A DNA stretch of 64,000 nucleotides, from contig NZ_CP032695.1 of NCBI RefSeq assembly GCF_003627755.1, forward strand, positions 124,001 through 188,000, in the 5' to 3' direction. This stretch comes from Rhizobium jaguaris (GTDB lineage Bacteria; Pseudomonadota; Alphaproteobacteria; Rhizobiales; Rhizobiaceae). The first letter of the stretch is position 1, and the number at the start of each line of letters is the position of its first letter. The position numbers and the translations under genes were made by a program. Below the pieces are notes generated by a model. It was not told the origin of the DNA, searched no databases, and saw nothing but the letters and a program-made list of their open reading frames with translations. This document shows, in pieces, positions 33,354 through 42,466 of the stretch.

Positions 33354-34250
33354 ATGTGCGGAATTGTCGGTCTCTTCCTGAAGGATAAAAGCCTGGAGCC
33401 TCAGCTCGGAGCGCTCCTGTCGTCCATGCTGGTGACGATGACCGATCGCGGGCCGGATAGCGCCGGCATTGCCATCTATGGCGACGGTGACGGCGACAAG
33501 GCGAAGATCACCGTTCAGTCCGCCAGTCCGAAGAAGGATTTCGCTGGCCTGGAAACGGAATTGATGAGGGCGCTCGACAGCTATCTTTCGATCGAGGTCA
33601 AGAGTACGCATGCGGTCATCACCTTGCCAAGGAACCGGCTCGACGACGGCCGCGCGGCAATCGCCGAACTTCGTCCCGACGTGCGGATCATGAGCAGCGG
33701 CGATGCGATCGAGATCTATAAGGAAACCGGCCTGCCGAAGGATGTCGTTTCCCGCTTTTCCGTCACCGCGATGGCGGGCACGCACGGTATCGGCCACACG
33801 CGCATGGCAACGGAGTCCGCCGTGACGACGCTTGGCGCCCATCCTTTCTCGACCGGCTCCGACCAGTGCCTTGTGCACAACGGCTCGCTGTCGAACCACA
33901 ACAATCTTCGCCGCGAACTGAAGCATCAGGGCATGACCTTCGAGACGGAAAACGACTCCGAGGTTGCCGCTGCCTATCTGACGGCCGAGATGGCCAAGGG
34001 GAAGAATCTGGGTGAAGCGCTGGAGAGCGCGGTCGACGACCTCGACGGTTTTTTCACCTTCGTCGTCGGCACCAAGTCAGGCTTCGGCGTCGTGCGCGAT
34101 GCGATCGCCTGCAAGCCTGCCGTCATGGCTGAAACGGATCGTTATGTTGCTTTCGGCTCGGAATATCGTGCGCTTGTCAGCCTGCCCGGCATCGAAGCGG
34201 CGCGTGTCTGGGAGCCGGAGCCGGCAACCGTTTATTTCTGGGAACGCTGA
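33354..34250 (+). CDS. glxB: GlxB / MgsA: class II glutamine amidotransferase-type subunit
   Basis: A 298-residue Ntn-type amidotransferase subunit. The ATG at 33354 places the nucleophile Cys at residue 2 (MCGIVGLFLKD), after GGAGGG. Other motifs are DRGPDSAGIAIYG, GHTRMATESAVTT, LVHNGSLSNHNNL and NDSEVAAAYL. It is the first subunit of N-methylglutamate synthase (MgsABC), which makes N-methylglutamate from gamma-glutamylmethylamide or glutamate plus methylamine. It precedes glxC by 54 bp. Confidence 0.9.
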   Translation: MCGIVGLFLKDKSLEPQLGALLSSMLVTMTDRGPDSAGIAIYGDGDGDKAKITVQSASPKKDFAGLETELMRALDSYLSIEVKSTHAVITLPRNRLDDGRAAIAELRPDVRIMSSGDAIEIYKETGLPKDVVSRFSVTAMAGTHGIGHTRMATESAVTTLGAHPFSTGSDQCLVHNGSLSNHNNLRRELKHQGMTFETENDSEVAAAYLTAEMAKGKNLGEALESAVDDLDGFFTFVVGTKSGFGVVRDAIACKPAVMAETDRYVAFGSEYRALVSLPGIEAARVWEPEPATVYFWER

Positions 34251-34304
34251 AAGCCGGCATGGCAACTTCAACCTATCGGTTCGATTTCATTTCAGGACGA
34301 TTAT

Positions 34305-34991
34305 ATGCCCACATTTGATCTTGCGGTGACCCCGCTTCGCGATCTCAATCAGACCCTGCACGACATTGTACAGGGCGATAACGACCTTCAGTTCGAAGTC
34401 GTCAATCCGCGTGGCCATCATGCGGTCGCCGCCGGCGTGCACGCGCCTGTCAGCATCGATATCCGCGGCAGCGTCGGCTATTACTGCGGCGGCATGAACG
34501 ACGAGGCCGTTATCACTGTGCACGGTTCGGCTGGCCCCGGTGTCGGCGAGAACATGGTGTCCGGCCGGATAACCGTCAAAGGCGACGCCAGCCAGTACGC
34601 GGGCGCGACCGGTTGCGGTGGCCTTTTGGTGATCGAAGGCAATGCCTCGTCGCGCTGCGGCATCTCCATGAAAGGTATCGATATCGTCGTGCGTGGCAAT
34701 ATCGGCCACATGTCCGCTTTCATGGCGCAAGCCGGCAACCTCGTCGTTCTCGGCGACGCTGGCGAGGCGCTTGGCGACTCCCTCTACGAGGCACGCATCT
34801 TCGTGCGCGGCAAGGTCCAAAGCCTCGGCGCCGACTGTATTGAGAAGGAGATGCGCTCCGAGCACATCGAATTGCTCGGCCGCCTCCTCGAAAAGGCCGG
34901 CATCACCGATGCAAGGCCCGAGGAATTCAGCCGCTACGGTTCCGCCCGCAAGCTCTATAGCTTCCACGTCGACAATGCCGACGCCTACTAA
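34305..34991 (+). CDS. glxC: GlxC / MgsB: glutamate-synthase GXGXG-domain subunit
   Basis: A 228-residue right-handed beta-helix subunit corresponding to the C-terminal GXGXG domain of glutamate synthase. It shows repeated strands (GSVGYYCGGMNDEAVITVHG, GVGENMVSGRITVKGDASQY, GGLLVIEGNASSRCGISMKG). It bridges the amidotransferase and FMN subunits in N-methylglutamate synthase. Located between glxB and glxD at short spacing. Confidence 0.92.
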   Translation: MPTFDLAVTPLRDLNQTLHDIVQGDNDLQFEVVNPRGHHAVAAGVHAPVSIDIRGSVGYYCGGMNDEAVITVHGSAGPGVGENMVSGRITVKGDASQYAGATGCGGLLVIEGNASSRCGISMKGIDIVVRGNIGHMSAFMAQAGNLVVLGDAGEALGDSLYEARIFVRGKVQSLGADCIEKEMRSEHIELLGRLLEKAGITDARPEEFSRYGSARKLYSFHVDNADAY

Positions 34992-35009
34992 GCCCTATCG
35001 AGGTTCTTC

Positions 35010-36338
35010 ATGAGCTATCACAATCCGCCCACAAAGCCTCGCCTTTCGGCAACCTTCGACGAATATACGATGTCGGAAATCCGACGCGCGGCGGCGACCG
35101 GCATCTATGACATCCGCGGCGGCGGCGCCAAGCGTAAATTGCCGCATTTCGACGACCTTCTCTTTCTTGGCGCCTCGATCTCCCGCTATCCGCTGGAGGG
35201 CTATCGCGAAAAATGCGGCACTAATGTCGTGCTCGGCTCGCGCTTCGCCAAGAAGCCGATCGAATTGAAGATCCCGATCACCATTGCGGGCATGAGCTTC
35301 GGCTCGCTCTCCGGGCCTGCCAAGGAGGCGCTCGGCCGTGGCGCGACAATAGCCGGCACGTCGACCACCACGGGCGACGGCGGCATGACGGAGGAGGAAC
35401 GAGGTCATTCGCAGCTCCTCGTCTATCAATATCTTCCCTCGCGCTACGGCATGAACCCGAAGGATCTGCGACGTGCCGATGCGATCGAGATCGTTGTGGG
35501 CCAGGGCGCCAAGCCTGGCGGCGGCGGCATGCTGCTCGGTCAGAAGATCTCCGATCGCGTTGCCGAGATGCGCACGCTGCCGAAGGGCATCGATCAGCGC
35601 TCGGCCAGCCGTCACCCGGATTGGACCGGTCCGGACGATCTCGAGATCAAGATTCTCGAACTGCGCGAAATCACCAACTGGGAAAAGCCGATCTACGTGA
35701 AGGTCGGTGGCGCGCGGCCCTATTACGATACGGCGCTTGCCGTGAAGGCCGGCGCCGACGTCGTCGTGCTCGACGGCATGCAAGGCGGTACTGCTGCAAC
35801 GCAGGAAGTCTTCATCGAGCATGTCGGCATGCCGACGCTTGCCTGCATCCGGCCGGCCGTCCAGGCGCTGCAGGATCTCGGTATGCACCGCAAGGTTCAG
35901 CTTATCGTCTCCGGCGGTATCCGCAATGGCGCTGACGTGGCAAAGGCGCTGGCGCTCGGCGCCGATGCTGTCTCCATCGGCACGGCAGCGCTTATCGCAA
36001 TCGGCGAGAACGATCCGCGCTGGACGGCCGATTATGAAGCGCTCGGGACGACGGCTGCCGCCTATGATGACTGGCATGAGGGCAAGGATCCGGCCGGCAT
36101 CACCACGCAGGATCCCGAACTGATGAAGCGTGTCGATCCGGTGGCCGCCGGCCGCCGCCTGGCAAACTATCTGAAGGTCATGGCGCTCGAAGCACAGACC
36201 ATCGCCCGGGCCTGCGGCAAAAACCATGTCCACAACCTCGAACCGGAGGATCTCTGCGCGCTGACCATCGAGGCATCCGCCATGGCGCAGGTGCCGCTTG
36301 CCGGCACGAACTGGATCCCGGGAAAGGGAGGCTACTGA
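35010..36338 (+). CDS. glxD: GlxD / MgsC: FMN-binding glutamate-synthase-like subunit
   Basis: A 442-residue subunit homologous to the FMN-binding domain of glutamate synthase. Motifs include PITIAGMSFGSLSGPAKEAL, GEGGMT-like STTTGDGGMTEEERG, VGQGAKPGGGGMLLGQKI, KVGGARPYYDTALAVKAGAD and VSGGIRNGADVAKALALGAD. It would carry out the synthase half-reaction in N-methylglutamate formation. It follows glxC by 18 bp and is followed by a GC-rich hairpin. Confidence 0.93.
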   Translation: MSYHNPPTKPRLSATFDEYTMSEIRRAAATGIYDIRGGGAKRKLPHFDDLLFLGASISRYPLEGYREKCGTNVVLGSRFAKKPIELKIPITIAGMSFGSLSGPAKEALGRGATIAGTSTTTGDGGMTEEERGHSQLLVYQYLPSRYGMNPKDLRRADAIEIVVGQGAKPGGGGMLLGQKISDRVAEMRTLPKGIDQRSASRHPDWTGPDDLEIKILELREITNWEKPIYVKVGGARPYYDTALAVKAGADVVVLDGMQGGTAATQEVFIEHVGMPTLACIRPAVQALQDLGMHRKVQLIVSGGIRNGADVAKALALGADAVSIGTAALIAIGENDPRWTADYEALGTTAAAYDDWHEGKDPAGITTQDPELMKRVDPVAAGRRLANYLKVMALEAQTIARACGKNHVHNLEPEDLCALTIEASAMAQVPLAGTNWIPGKGGY

Positions 36339-36345
36339 TTTCTAC

Positions 36346-36368
36346 CGGCCGGGCGAACATCCCGGCCG
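36346..36368 (+). terminator. Hairpin between glxD and the glutamine-synthetase-type gene
   Basis: CGGCCGGG (36346-36353) pairs with CCCGGCCG (36361-36368) around a 7-nt loop, followed by TTTCG. The 8-bp GC stem could act as a weak terminator or an attenuator separating glxBCD from the downstream gene. Confidence 0.5.
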
Positions 36369-36418
36369 TTTCGCATCCATAACCAAAGTGTCTCTAAGAA
36401 ATCCAAAGGGGAACGAGA

Positions 36419-37726
36419 ATGACACTGGATCTTGCTGCTTTTGCGAAAGACAAAGGCATCAAATACTTCATGATCAGCTATACCGATCTCTTCGCCGGCC
36501 AGCGCGCCAAGCTGGTGCCGGCACAGGCGATCGCCGGCATGCAGGAAGAGGGCGCGGGTTTTGCAGGTTTCGCCACCTGGCTCGACATGACTCCCGCTCA
36601 TCCTGATTTGTTCGCGGTACCGGACGCATCTTCTGTCATCCAACTCCCATGGAAGAAGGATGTCGCCTGGGTCGCCGCCGATTGTATGATGGAAGGCGAA
36701 CTTGTCGCCCAGGCGCCGCGCAACGTGCTGAAGAGGCTCATCGAGCAAGCCGAGGCGGAGGGCAAGCGGGTCAAGACCGGCGTCGAGGCGGAATTCTTCC
36801 TGATCACCGCCGACGGCTCCAAGATTTCAGACGAATACGATACCGCTGAAAAGCCCTGCTACGACCAGCAGGCTGTCATGCGTCGCTATGATGTCATTGC
36901 CGAAATCTGCGACTACATGCTCGAACTCGGTTGGGGCGCCTATCAGAACGATCACGAGGACGCCAACGGCCAGTTCGAGATGAACTGGGAATTCGACGAC
37001 GCGCTAAAGACAGCCGACAAGCATTCCTTCTTCAAGTTCATGGTGAAGTCGATCGCCGAAAAGCACGGGCTTCGCGCTACCTTCATGCCGAAGCCTTTCA
37101 AGGGGCTCACCGGCAATGGCTGCCATTGCCATATCTCGGTCTGGGACAATGACAGCAGGACAAACGTCTTTGCCGACAGGGAAGCGGAATTCGGCCTCTC
37201 GGCGGAAGGCAGGCACTTTCTTGGCGGTATCATGAAACATGCCTCGTCGCTTGCGGCGATCACCAATCCGACGGTCAATTCCTACAAGCGCATCAACGCG
37301 CCGCGCACGACGTCGGGCGCCACCTGGTCGCCGAACACGGTGACCTGGACCGGCAATAACCGCACCCATATGGTGCGCGTGCCTGGGCCTGGCCGTTTCG
37401 AACTGCGCCTGCCGGACGGTGCGGTCAATCCCTATCTGCTTCAGGCCATCATCATTGCAGCCGGCCTCGACGGCCTCCGCAGCAGGGCCGATCCCGGCCT
37501 GCATCACGATATCGATATGTATGCGGAGGGTCACCTGGTGAAGAATGCGCCGCGTCTGCCGCTCAATTTGCTGGATGCTCTTCGGGCCTATGACGAGGAC
37601 GAGGGCCTGAAGCAGGCGATCGGTTCAGAGTTCTCCGAAGCCTATCTCAAGCTCAAGCATCAGGAATGGAACGCCTACTGCTCGCACTTTACGCAGTGGG
37701 AGCGCGACAGCACGCTCGATATCTGA
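36419..37726 (+). CDS. gmaS: GlnT-type glutamine synthetase / gamma-glutamylmethylamide synthetase
   Basis: A 435-residue glutamine-synthetase-fold ligase of the GlnT group. Motifs are VEAEFFLITADG and NDHEDANGQFEMNWEF (metal-binding Glu/His), NGCHCHISVWDND, and NRTHMVRVPGPGRFELRLPD. In the methylamine pathway the same family member (GmaS) joins glutamate and methylamine using ATP. The location between glxBCD and dmm/tmm/tdm genes strongly favours GmaS over ordinary ammonia assimilation. It is preceded by GGGGAACGAG and has full family length. Confidence 0.9.
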   Translation: MTLDLAAFAKDKGIKYFMISYTDLFAGQRAKLVPAQAIAGMQEEGAGFAGFATWLDMTPAHPDLFAVPDASSVIQLPWKKDVAWVAADCMMEGELVAQAPRNVLKRLIEQAEAEGKRVKTGVEAEFFLITADGSKISDEYDTAEKPCYDQQAVMRRYDVIAEICDYMLELGWGAYQNDHEDANGQFEMNWEFDDALKTADKHSFFKFMVKSIAEKHGLRATFMPKPFKGLTGNGCHCHISVWDNDSRTNVFADREAEFGLSAEGRHFLGGIMKHASSLAAITNPTVNSYKRINAPRTTSGATWSPNTVTWTGNNRTHMVRVPGPGRFELRLPDGAVNPYLLQAIIIAAGLDGLRSRADPGLHHDIDMYAEGHLVKNAPRLPLNLLDALRAYDEDEGLKQAIGSEFSEAYLKLKHQEWNAYCSHFTQWERDSTLDI

Positions 37727-37825
37727 GTGCGTAGCGAAAAGATGCCTGAATTGACCCATGTGCCGCGGCGCAATCCCCCGGCACACGGGCGGATTTCTGG
37801 CCGTCGACGGCGGAGGAAGAGCACC

Positions 37826-38710
37826 ATGACGAGCTATGTAGTGACAGTGACGTGTAAGTCGACCCGCGGGATCGTTGCGGCGATAGCGAATTATCTGGCC
37901 GATCAAGGCTGCAACATCGTCGACTCCAGCCAGTTCGACGATCTCGATACCGGCAAGTTCTTCATGCGGGTCTCCTTCATCTCCGAAGAAGGTGTGGCTC
38001 AGGACGCCTTGGTCGAAGGCTTCAAGCCGGTCGCCGCCAAATTCGAGATGGACGCCGAGATCTACGATGCCCATAAGCGCATGAAGGTGCTGCTGATGGT
38101 GTCGCGCTTCGGCCATTGCCTCAACGACCTGCTCTACCGCTGGAAGATCGGCGCGCTGCCGATCGACATCGTCGGCGTCGTCTCCAACCATTTCGATTAT
38201 CAGAAGGTAGTCGTCAACCACGACATTCCCTTCCACCACATCAGGGTGACGAAGGACAACAAGCCGCAGGCCGAAGCCCAGCTCATGGAACTCGTCGAGC
38301 AGACCGGCACCGAGCTGATCGTGCTGGCCCGCTACATGCAGGTGCTGTCGGATGCGCTCTGCAAGAAGATGTCGGGCCGGATCATCAACATCCACCATTC
38401 CTTCCTGCCGAGCTTCAAGGGCGCCAACCCCTACAAGCAGGCCTATGAGCGCGGCGTCAAGCTGATCGGCGCGACGGCGCATTACGTCACCGGCGATCTG
38501 GATGAAGGTCCGATCATCGAGCAGGACACCGCGCGCATCACGCATGCGCAATCGGCCGAGGACTATGTCTCGATCGGCCGCGATGTCGAAAGCCAGGTGC
38601 TGGCCCGCGCCATCCATGCCCATATCCACTACCGCACCTTTCTCAACGGCAACCGCACCATCGTCTTCCCGGCGAGCCCCGGAAGCTATGCTTCGGAGCG
38701 GATGGGGTGA
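37826..38710 (+). CDS. purU: Formyltetrahydrofolate deformylase
   Basis: A 294-residue enzyme hydrolysing 10-formyl-THF to formate and THF. I use the ATG at 37826, 7 bp after GGAGGAAGA; the frame opens earlier at 37727 without family sequence. The N-terminal ACT domain (TVTCKSTRGIVAAIANYLAD) is followed by a formyltransferase domain (HHSFLPSFKGANPYKQAYER, GATAHYVTGDLDEGPIIEQD). Here it releases folate from the one-carbon units produced by demethylation. Confidence 0.95.
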   Translation: MTSYVVTVTCKSTRGIVAAIANYLADQGCNIVDSSQFDDLDTGKFFMRVSFISEEGVAQDALVEGFKPVAAKFEMDAEIYDAHKRMKVLLMVSRFGHCLNDLLYRWKIGALPIDIVGVVSNHFDYQKVVVNHDIPFHHIRVTKDNKPQAEAQLMELVEQTGTELIVLARYMQVLSDALCKKMSGRIINIHHSFLPSFKGANPYKQAYERGVKLIGATAHYVTGDLDEGPIIEQDTARITHAQSAEDYVSIGRDVESQVLARAIHAHIHYRTFLNGNRTIVFPASPGSYASERMG

Positions 38711-38713
38711 GCA

Positions 38714-39613
38714 ATGGCTGACATCATTGATGGCAAGCAGGTGGCTGCTTCGGTAATTGATGCGGTGAAGACCGCGACCGCTGCGCTCGAAAGGGACACG
38801 GGCACGAAGACCGGACTGGCCGTCGTCATCGTCGGCGATGATCCGGCCAGCCACACCTATGTCAGCTCCAAGAGCCGCATGGCCAAGGAATGCGGCTTCA
38901 ATTCCATCCAGCACACGCTGCCCGCCGAGACGACGCAGGATGAGCTGGCAAGGCTGGTGGCGTCGCTGAACGAGGACGCTGCCATTCATGGCATCCTGGT
39001 GCAATTGCCATTGCCGAAGCACCTGAATGCCGAAGCGATCATCCAGTCGATCCGGCCGGACAAGGACGTCGACGGCTTGAATGTCGTTAATGCCGGCAAG
39101 CTGGCGACCGGCGATCTCGACACCGGCCTGATCTCCTGCACGCCGGCCGGCGCCATGCTGCTGGTGCGCCGCATGCATGGCGAAGACCTGTCGGGTCTCA
39201 CCGCCGTCGTCATCGGCCGCTCCAACCTCTTCGGCAAGCCGATGGCGCAGCTGCTGATTCATGCCAATGCGACCGTGACGACGGCGCATTCGCGCACGAA
39301 GGACTTGGCCGCCGTCGCCCGCGGCGCCGATATTCTGGTGGCCGCCGTCGGCCGGCCGGAAATGGTGAAGGCGGATTGGATCAAGCCCGGTGCGACCGTC
39401 ATCGATGTTGGCATCAACCGCATCGCCGCGCCGGACAAGGGGGAGGGCAAGACCCGCCTTGTCGGCGATGTCGCCTTTACGGAAGCCATGGAGGTTGCCG
39501 CGGTTATCACTCCGGTGCCGGGTGGCGTCGGCCCGATGACCATCGCCATGCTGATGGCCAATACATCCATTGCCGCACATCGTGCCGCCGGCAAGCCGGC
39601 GCCGAAGTTCTGA
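38714..39613 (+). CDS. folD: Methylene-THF dehydrogenase/cyclohydrolase
   Basis: A 299-residue bifunctional FolD that converts methylene-THF to 10-formyl-THF. Motifs: [20 protein letters not shown] with the catalytic Lys, [10 protein letters not shown], and [15 protein letters not shown]. It lies 3 bp after purU, forming a folate-based oxidation unit for the formaldehyde equivalents released by the Sox/Mgd, Dmm and Tdm enzymes. This is likely a pathway-dedicated extra copy rather than the housekeeping gene, though that cannot be shown from the window. Confidence 0.95.
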   Translation: MADIIDGKQVAASVIDAVKTATAALERDTGTKTGLAVVIVGDDPASHTYVSSKSRMAKECGFNSIQHTLPAETTQDELARLVASLNEDAAIHGILVQLPLPKHLNAEAIIQSIRPDKDVDGLNVVNAGKLATGDLDTGLISCTPAGAMLLVRRMHGEDLSGLTAVVIGRSNLFGKPMAQLLIHANATVTTAHSRTKDLAAVARGADILVAAVGRPEMVKADWIKPGATVIDVGINRIAAPDKGEGKTRLVGDVAFTEAMEVAAVITPVPGGVGPMTIAMLMANTSIAAHRAAGKPAPKF

Positions 39614-39688
39614 GTGAATACCGTTGGGGGCGGAGCCGACAAAATCGTTACCATCGGCTTGCCACGGCGTAAAAGACGATTATAGTCA

Positions 39689-39703
39689 AGAAATAAATAT
39701 TCC
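39689..39703. promoter_or_regulatory. AT-rich motif before the dmm gene block
   Basis: AGAAATAAATATTCC, 25 bp before the dmmD-like gene, resembles the glxB-upstream AGAAAAAATTATTCTTC. It could belong to a shared regulator site or simply be an AT-rich promoter. Confidence 0.3.
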
Positions 39704-39727
39704 GTACAGGAAAAAAGAGGGAACGAA

Positions 39728-40861
39728 ATGACGTTATCTTGGCGTTTCTCCGCCTTGGCGGACCGGCATCGCGCTCTGGGGTCGAAGCTTGAGGACTGGA
39801 GCGGAATGGGCACCGCCTGGACATACGATAAGGACATGTCCGAAGAGCATGTCGCGATCCGGACCAAGGCCGGCATCATGGACGTCTCGGGCCTGAAAAA
39901 GGTTCATCTTGTCGGCCCGCATGCCATCGCCGTCCTCGACTACATCACCACCCGCGACATGACGAAGATCTATCCCGGCCGCTCGGTCTACGCCGCGATG
40001 CTGAACGACCGCGGCCATTTCACCGAGGATTGTATCGTCTATCGCACCGGCCCGAATTCCTGGATGCTGGTGCATGGCTCGGGCTCCGGCCACGAGGAAA
40101 TCGTCAAGCAGGCGGCGGGCCGCAATTGCGCCGTGCTTTTCGACGACGACCTGCACGATCTCTCGCTGCAGGGGCCGATCGCGGTCGATTATCTCGCCAA
40201 ATATGTGCCTGGCATCCGCGATCTCAAATATTTCCATCATATGCAGACCACGCTTTTCGGCGCGCCGGTAATGATCTCGCGCACCGGCTATACGGGCGAG
40301 CGTGGTTATGAAATCTTCGTGCGCGGTCAGGATGCCGTCATGGTGTGGGACCGGATTGTCGCCGAAGGCGAAGATATGGGGATCATTCCCTGCTGCTTCA
40401 GCGTCCTCGACATGTTGCGCGTCGAAAGTTACCTGCTCTTCTATCCCTACGACAATTCTCAGATGTATCCCTTTGCCGACCAGCCACCCGGCGACAGTCT
40501 TTGGGAACTTGGCCTCGACTTCACGGTCAGCCCCGGCAAGACCGGCTTCCGCGGTGCTGAAGAACATGCGCGCCTGAAGGGAAAGGAACGCTTCAAAATC
40601 TTCGGCATGCTGATCGATGCCGATGGCCCCGCCGATCTCGGCGACGAGGTCTTTGCCGACGGAAAGAAGGTCGGCGTCATCACCTGCCCGAGCTATTCCG
40701 CGCTGACGGGGAAATCCATGGCGATCGCCCGTCTCGACGTCGATAAGGCCGTGCAAGGCACAAAGCTTGAGGTTCGCGGCAAGAACGTCAAAGCCGATGC
40801 GACCGCGCATACACTGCCATTCGACGATCCGGAGAAGAAGAAGCGGACCGCCGTCGGTTAG
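39728..40861 (+). CDS. dmmD: GcvT-like aminomethyltransferase (DmmD-like)
   Basis: A 377-residue glycine-cleavage-T-type protein binding tetrahydrofolate. Seen are IRTKAGIMDVSGLKKVHLVG, DYITTRDMTKIYPGRSVYAA, SRTGYTGERGYEIFVRGQD and LELGLDFTVSPGKTGFRG. It starts the block that continues with the three dimethylamine monooxygenase subunits in the order D-A-B-C described for marine methylated-amine degraders. It probably captures the one-carbon unit from dimethylamine oxidation onto THF. The assignment as DmmD rests on order and fold. Confidence 0.85.
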   Translation: MTLSWRFSALADRHRALGSKLEDWSGMGTAWTYDKDMSEEHVAIRTKAGIMDVSGLKKVHLVGPHAIAVLDYITTRDMTKIYPGRSVYAAMLNDRGHFTEDCIVYRTGPNSWMLVHGSGSGHEEIVKQAAGRNCAVLFDDDLHDLSLQGPIAVDYLAKYVPGIRDLKYFHHMQTTLFGAPVMISRTGYTGERGYEIFVRGQDAVMVWDRIVAEGEDMGIIPCCFSVLDMLRVESYLLFYPYDNSQMYPFADQPPGDSLWELGLDFTVSPGKTGFRGAEEHARLKGKERFKIFGMLIDADGPADLGDEVFADGKKVGVITCPSYSALTGKSMAIARLDVDKAVQGTKLEVRGKNVKADATAHTLPFDDPEKKKRTAVG

Positions 40862-40871
40862 GGAGCGCGCC

Positions 40872-41477
40872 ATGCTCGTTGAAGGCATCAAGAGCCGACC
40901 CGTCTACAGAGGCCTGATCATCCAGCCGAAGGCGCGCAAGCATATTTTCGCTCTGGAAGGCGAGGGCGCGCTGGCCCTTACCGAGCAGCAGGCTGCGCTT
41001 GACGAAACGGCGCTCGCTCGAAGCGAAGTCCTCTATGTAGCACGTGGTTCGCGGGGCAAGGGCCGTGATGAGATCCTGCGCAGGTTCGGCGCCGATATGT
41101 TCTTCGCAGCGCCGACGATCGCGACGCTGCTCTTCCGCCTCAAAGGTTCGCTCGCCACCGCCCATATGGGCACGCGGCTTTATATTGCCGGCACCGAAGG
41201 CTTTATCGGCCAGGCGATGATGGTGGCGCTCGATTACGGTATGGACCACGCCTCGGTCATGACGGAGCATCGTGGTTCTCTGGCGCGTCGTGTGCAATGT
41301 GTCCACTGCAAAGGCATCACCGAGGACGTCACCCATAGCCCCTTCACCTGTAGCCATTGCGGCCTTCCGCTGCTCGTGCGCGATCACTATTCGCGCCGCC
41401 TCGGCGCCTTCCAGGGCGTCAATATCGATGCGGAAGAGCCTGGAAATGCACCCGATCCGGAGGAATTGTTCCTGTGA
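40872..41477 (+). CDS. dmmA: Dimethylamine monooxygenase subunit DmmA-like
   Basis: A 201-residue protein with an N-terminal alpha/beta part (PVYRGLIIQPKARKHIFALE, MGTRLYIAGTEGFIGQAMMV) and a C-terminal zinc ribbon (CVHCKGITEDV, CSHCGLPLLVRDHYSRR). This matches DmmA-type subunits as I know them. The ATG at 40872 follows the dmmD-like stop by 10 bp, and the end overlaps the next start. Its zinc ribbon probably mediates subunit or electron-transfer contacts. Confidence 0.8.
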   Translation: MLVEGIKSRPVYRGLIIQPKARKHIFALEGEGALALTEQQAALDETALARSEVLYVARGSRGKGRDEILRRFGADMFFAAPTIATLLFRLKGSLATAHMGTRLYIAGTEGFIGQAMMVALDYGMDHASVMTEHRGSLARRVQCVHCKGITEDVTHSPFTCSHCGLPLLVRDHYSRRLGAFQGVNIDAEEPGNAPDPEELFL

Positions 41478-42439
41478 GCGGCGGTACTGAAATTCCAGTT
41501 AGGGTAACGAAGGTGACGCCGGTCGCCCATCGCATCAAGCGCTTCCGCTTCGAGCGCCTGGATGGCATGCCGATGCCCTATTTCTCCGGCGGCGCCCATA
41601 TCATCGTCTCGATGAACGATGACGGCCATATCAGGCGTAACGCCTATTCGCTGATGTCGCCTCCGCATGATTGCACGGCCTATGAGGTCAGTGTGCTGCA
41701 TGTCGAGGATTCACGCGGCGGCTCCACCTTCATGCATGAGAAAGTGAGTGAAGGGGACGAACTGAAGGTCAGCTATCCGGTTAACCTCTTCCAGCCGGAT
41801 TGGCGCGCCCGCAAGCATCTGCTGATCGCCGGCGGCATCGGTATCACGCCGTTCATCGCGATGATGGAGCAGTTTTCCCGCGAGGGCGGCAATTTCGAGC
41901 TGCACTACGCGGTGCGCGCCCGCGACCGCGGCGCCTATTGCGAGGAACTCGTCGCGCGCTATGGCCCCCATCGCGTGAAGATTTATTGCGACGTCGAAAA
42001 GAATTTTATTCCGTTCGCCCGCCTGCTCGAGAGCCAGCCGCTCGGCACGCATCTCTATGTGTGCGGCCCCTCCGGCATGATCGACGGAGTGCTGAAGGCA
42101 GGGTTGGAGGCCGGCTGGCCGGAGCAGAACCTGCATTCCGAGCGCTTTCTCTCTTCGCAACCCGGCAAGCCCTTCTCGATAAAGCTAACGCGTTCCGGGA
42201 AGACGGTTCATGTCGGCCATCACGAAAGCATGCTGGAGGCGATCGAGGCGGCAGGTGTAGACGCGCCTTTTCTCTGTCGCGGCGGGGCTTGTGGACAGTG
42301 CGAGACCGCGGTCGCCGCCTGCGAGGGCAAGCTTTTGCACCACGACGTCTATCTGACAGATGAAGAAAAGACTTCCGGCCGCAAGGTGATGATCTGCGTC
42401 TCCCGCTTCGAGGGAAACACACTGCATCTCGACCTTTAG
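41474..42439 (+). CDS. dmmB: Dimethylamine monooxygenase reductase subunit (DmmB-like)
   Basis: A 321-residue oxygenase reductase. An FNR/PDR-type flavin and NAD domain comes first (RRNAYSLMSPPHDCTAYEVS, HLLIAGGIGITPFIAMMEQF, YVCGPSGMIDGVL), and a plant-type [2Fe-2S] ferredoxin domain last (LCRGGACGQCETAV with the C-x4-C-x2-C cluster, and MICVSR). The GTG at 41474 overlaps the DmmA stop and follows GGAGG. It passes electrons from NADH to the heme-type subunit encoded next. Confidence 0.88.
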   Translation: MSGGTEIPVRVTKVTPVAHRIKRFRFERLDGMPMPYFSGGAHIIVSMNDDGHIRRNAYSLMSPPHDCTAYEVSVLHVEDSRGGSTFMHEKVSEGDELKVSYPVNLFQPDWRARKHLLIAGGIGITPFIAMMEQFSREGGNFELHYAVRARDRGAYCEELVARYGPHRVKIYCDVEKNFIPFARLLESQPLGTHLYVCGPSGMIDGVLKAGLEAGWPEQNLHSERFLSSQPGKPFSIKLTRSGKTVHVGHHESMLEAIEAAGVDAPFLCRGGACGQCETAVAACEGKLLHHDVYLTDEEKTSGRKVMICVSRFEGNTLHLDL

Positions 42440-42466
42440 GCATCGGGCCGAACCAGGAGAACGGAC

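Noticed and set aside
37625..39580. 651-residue minus-strand open frame
   Set aside because: Antisense to purU and folD, both with clear motifs; composition is that of a shadow frame.
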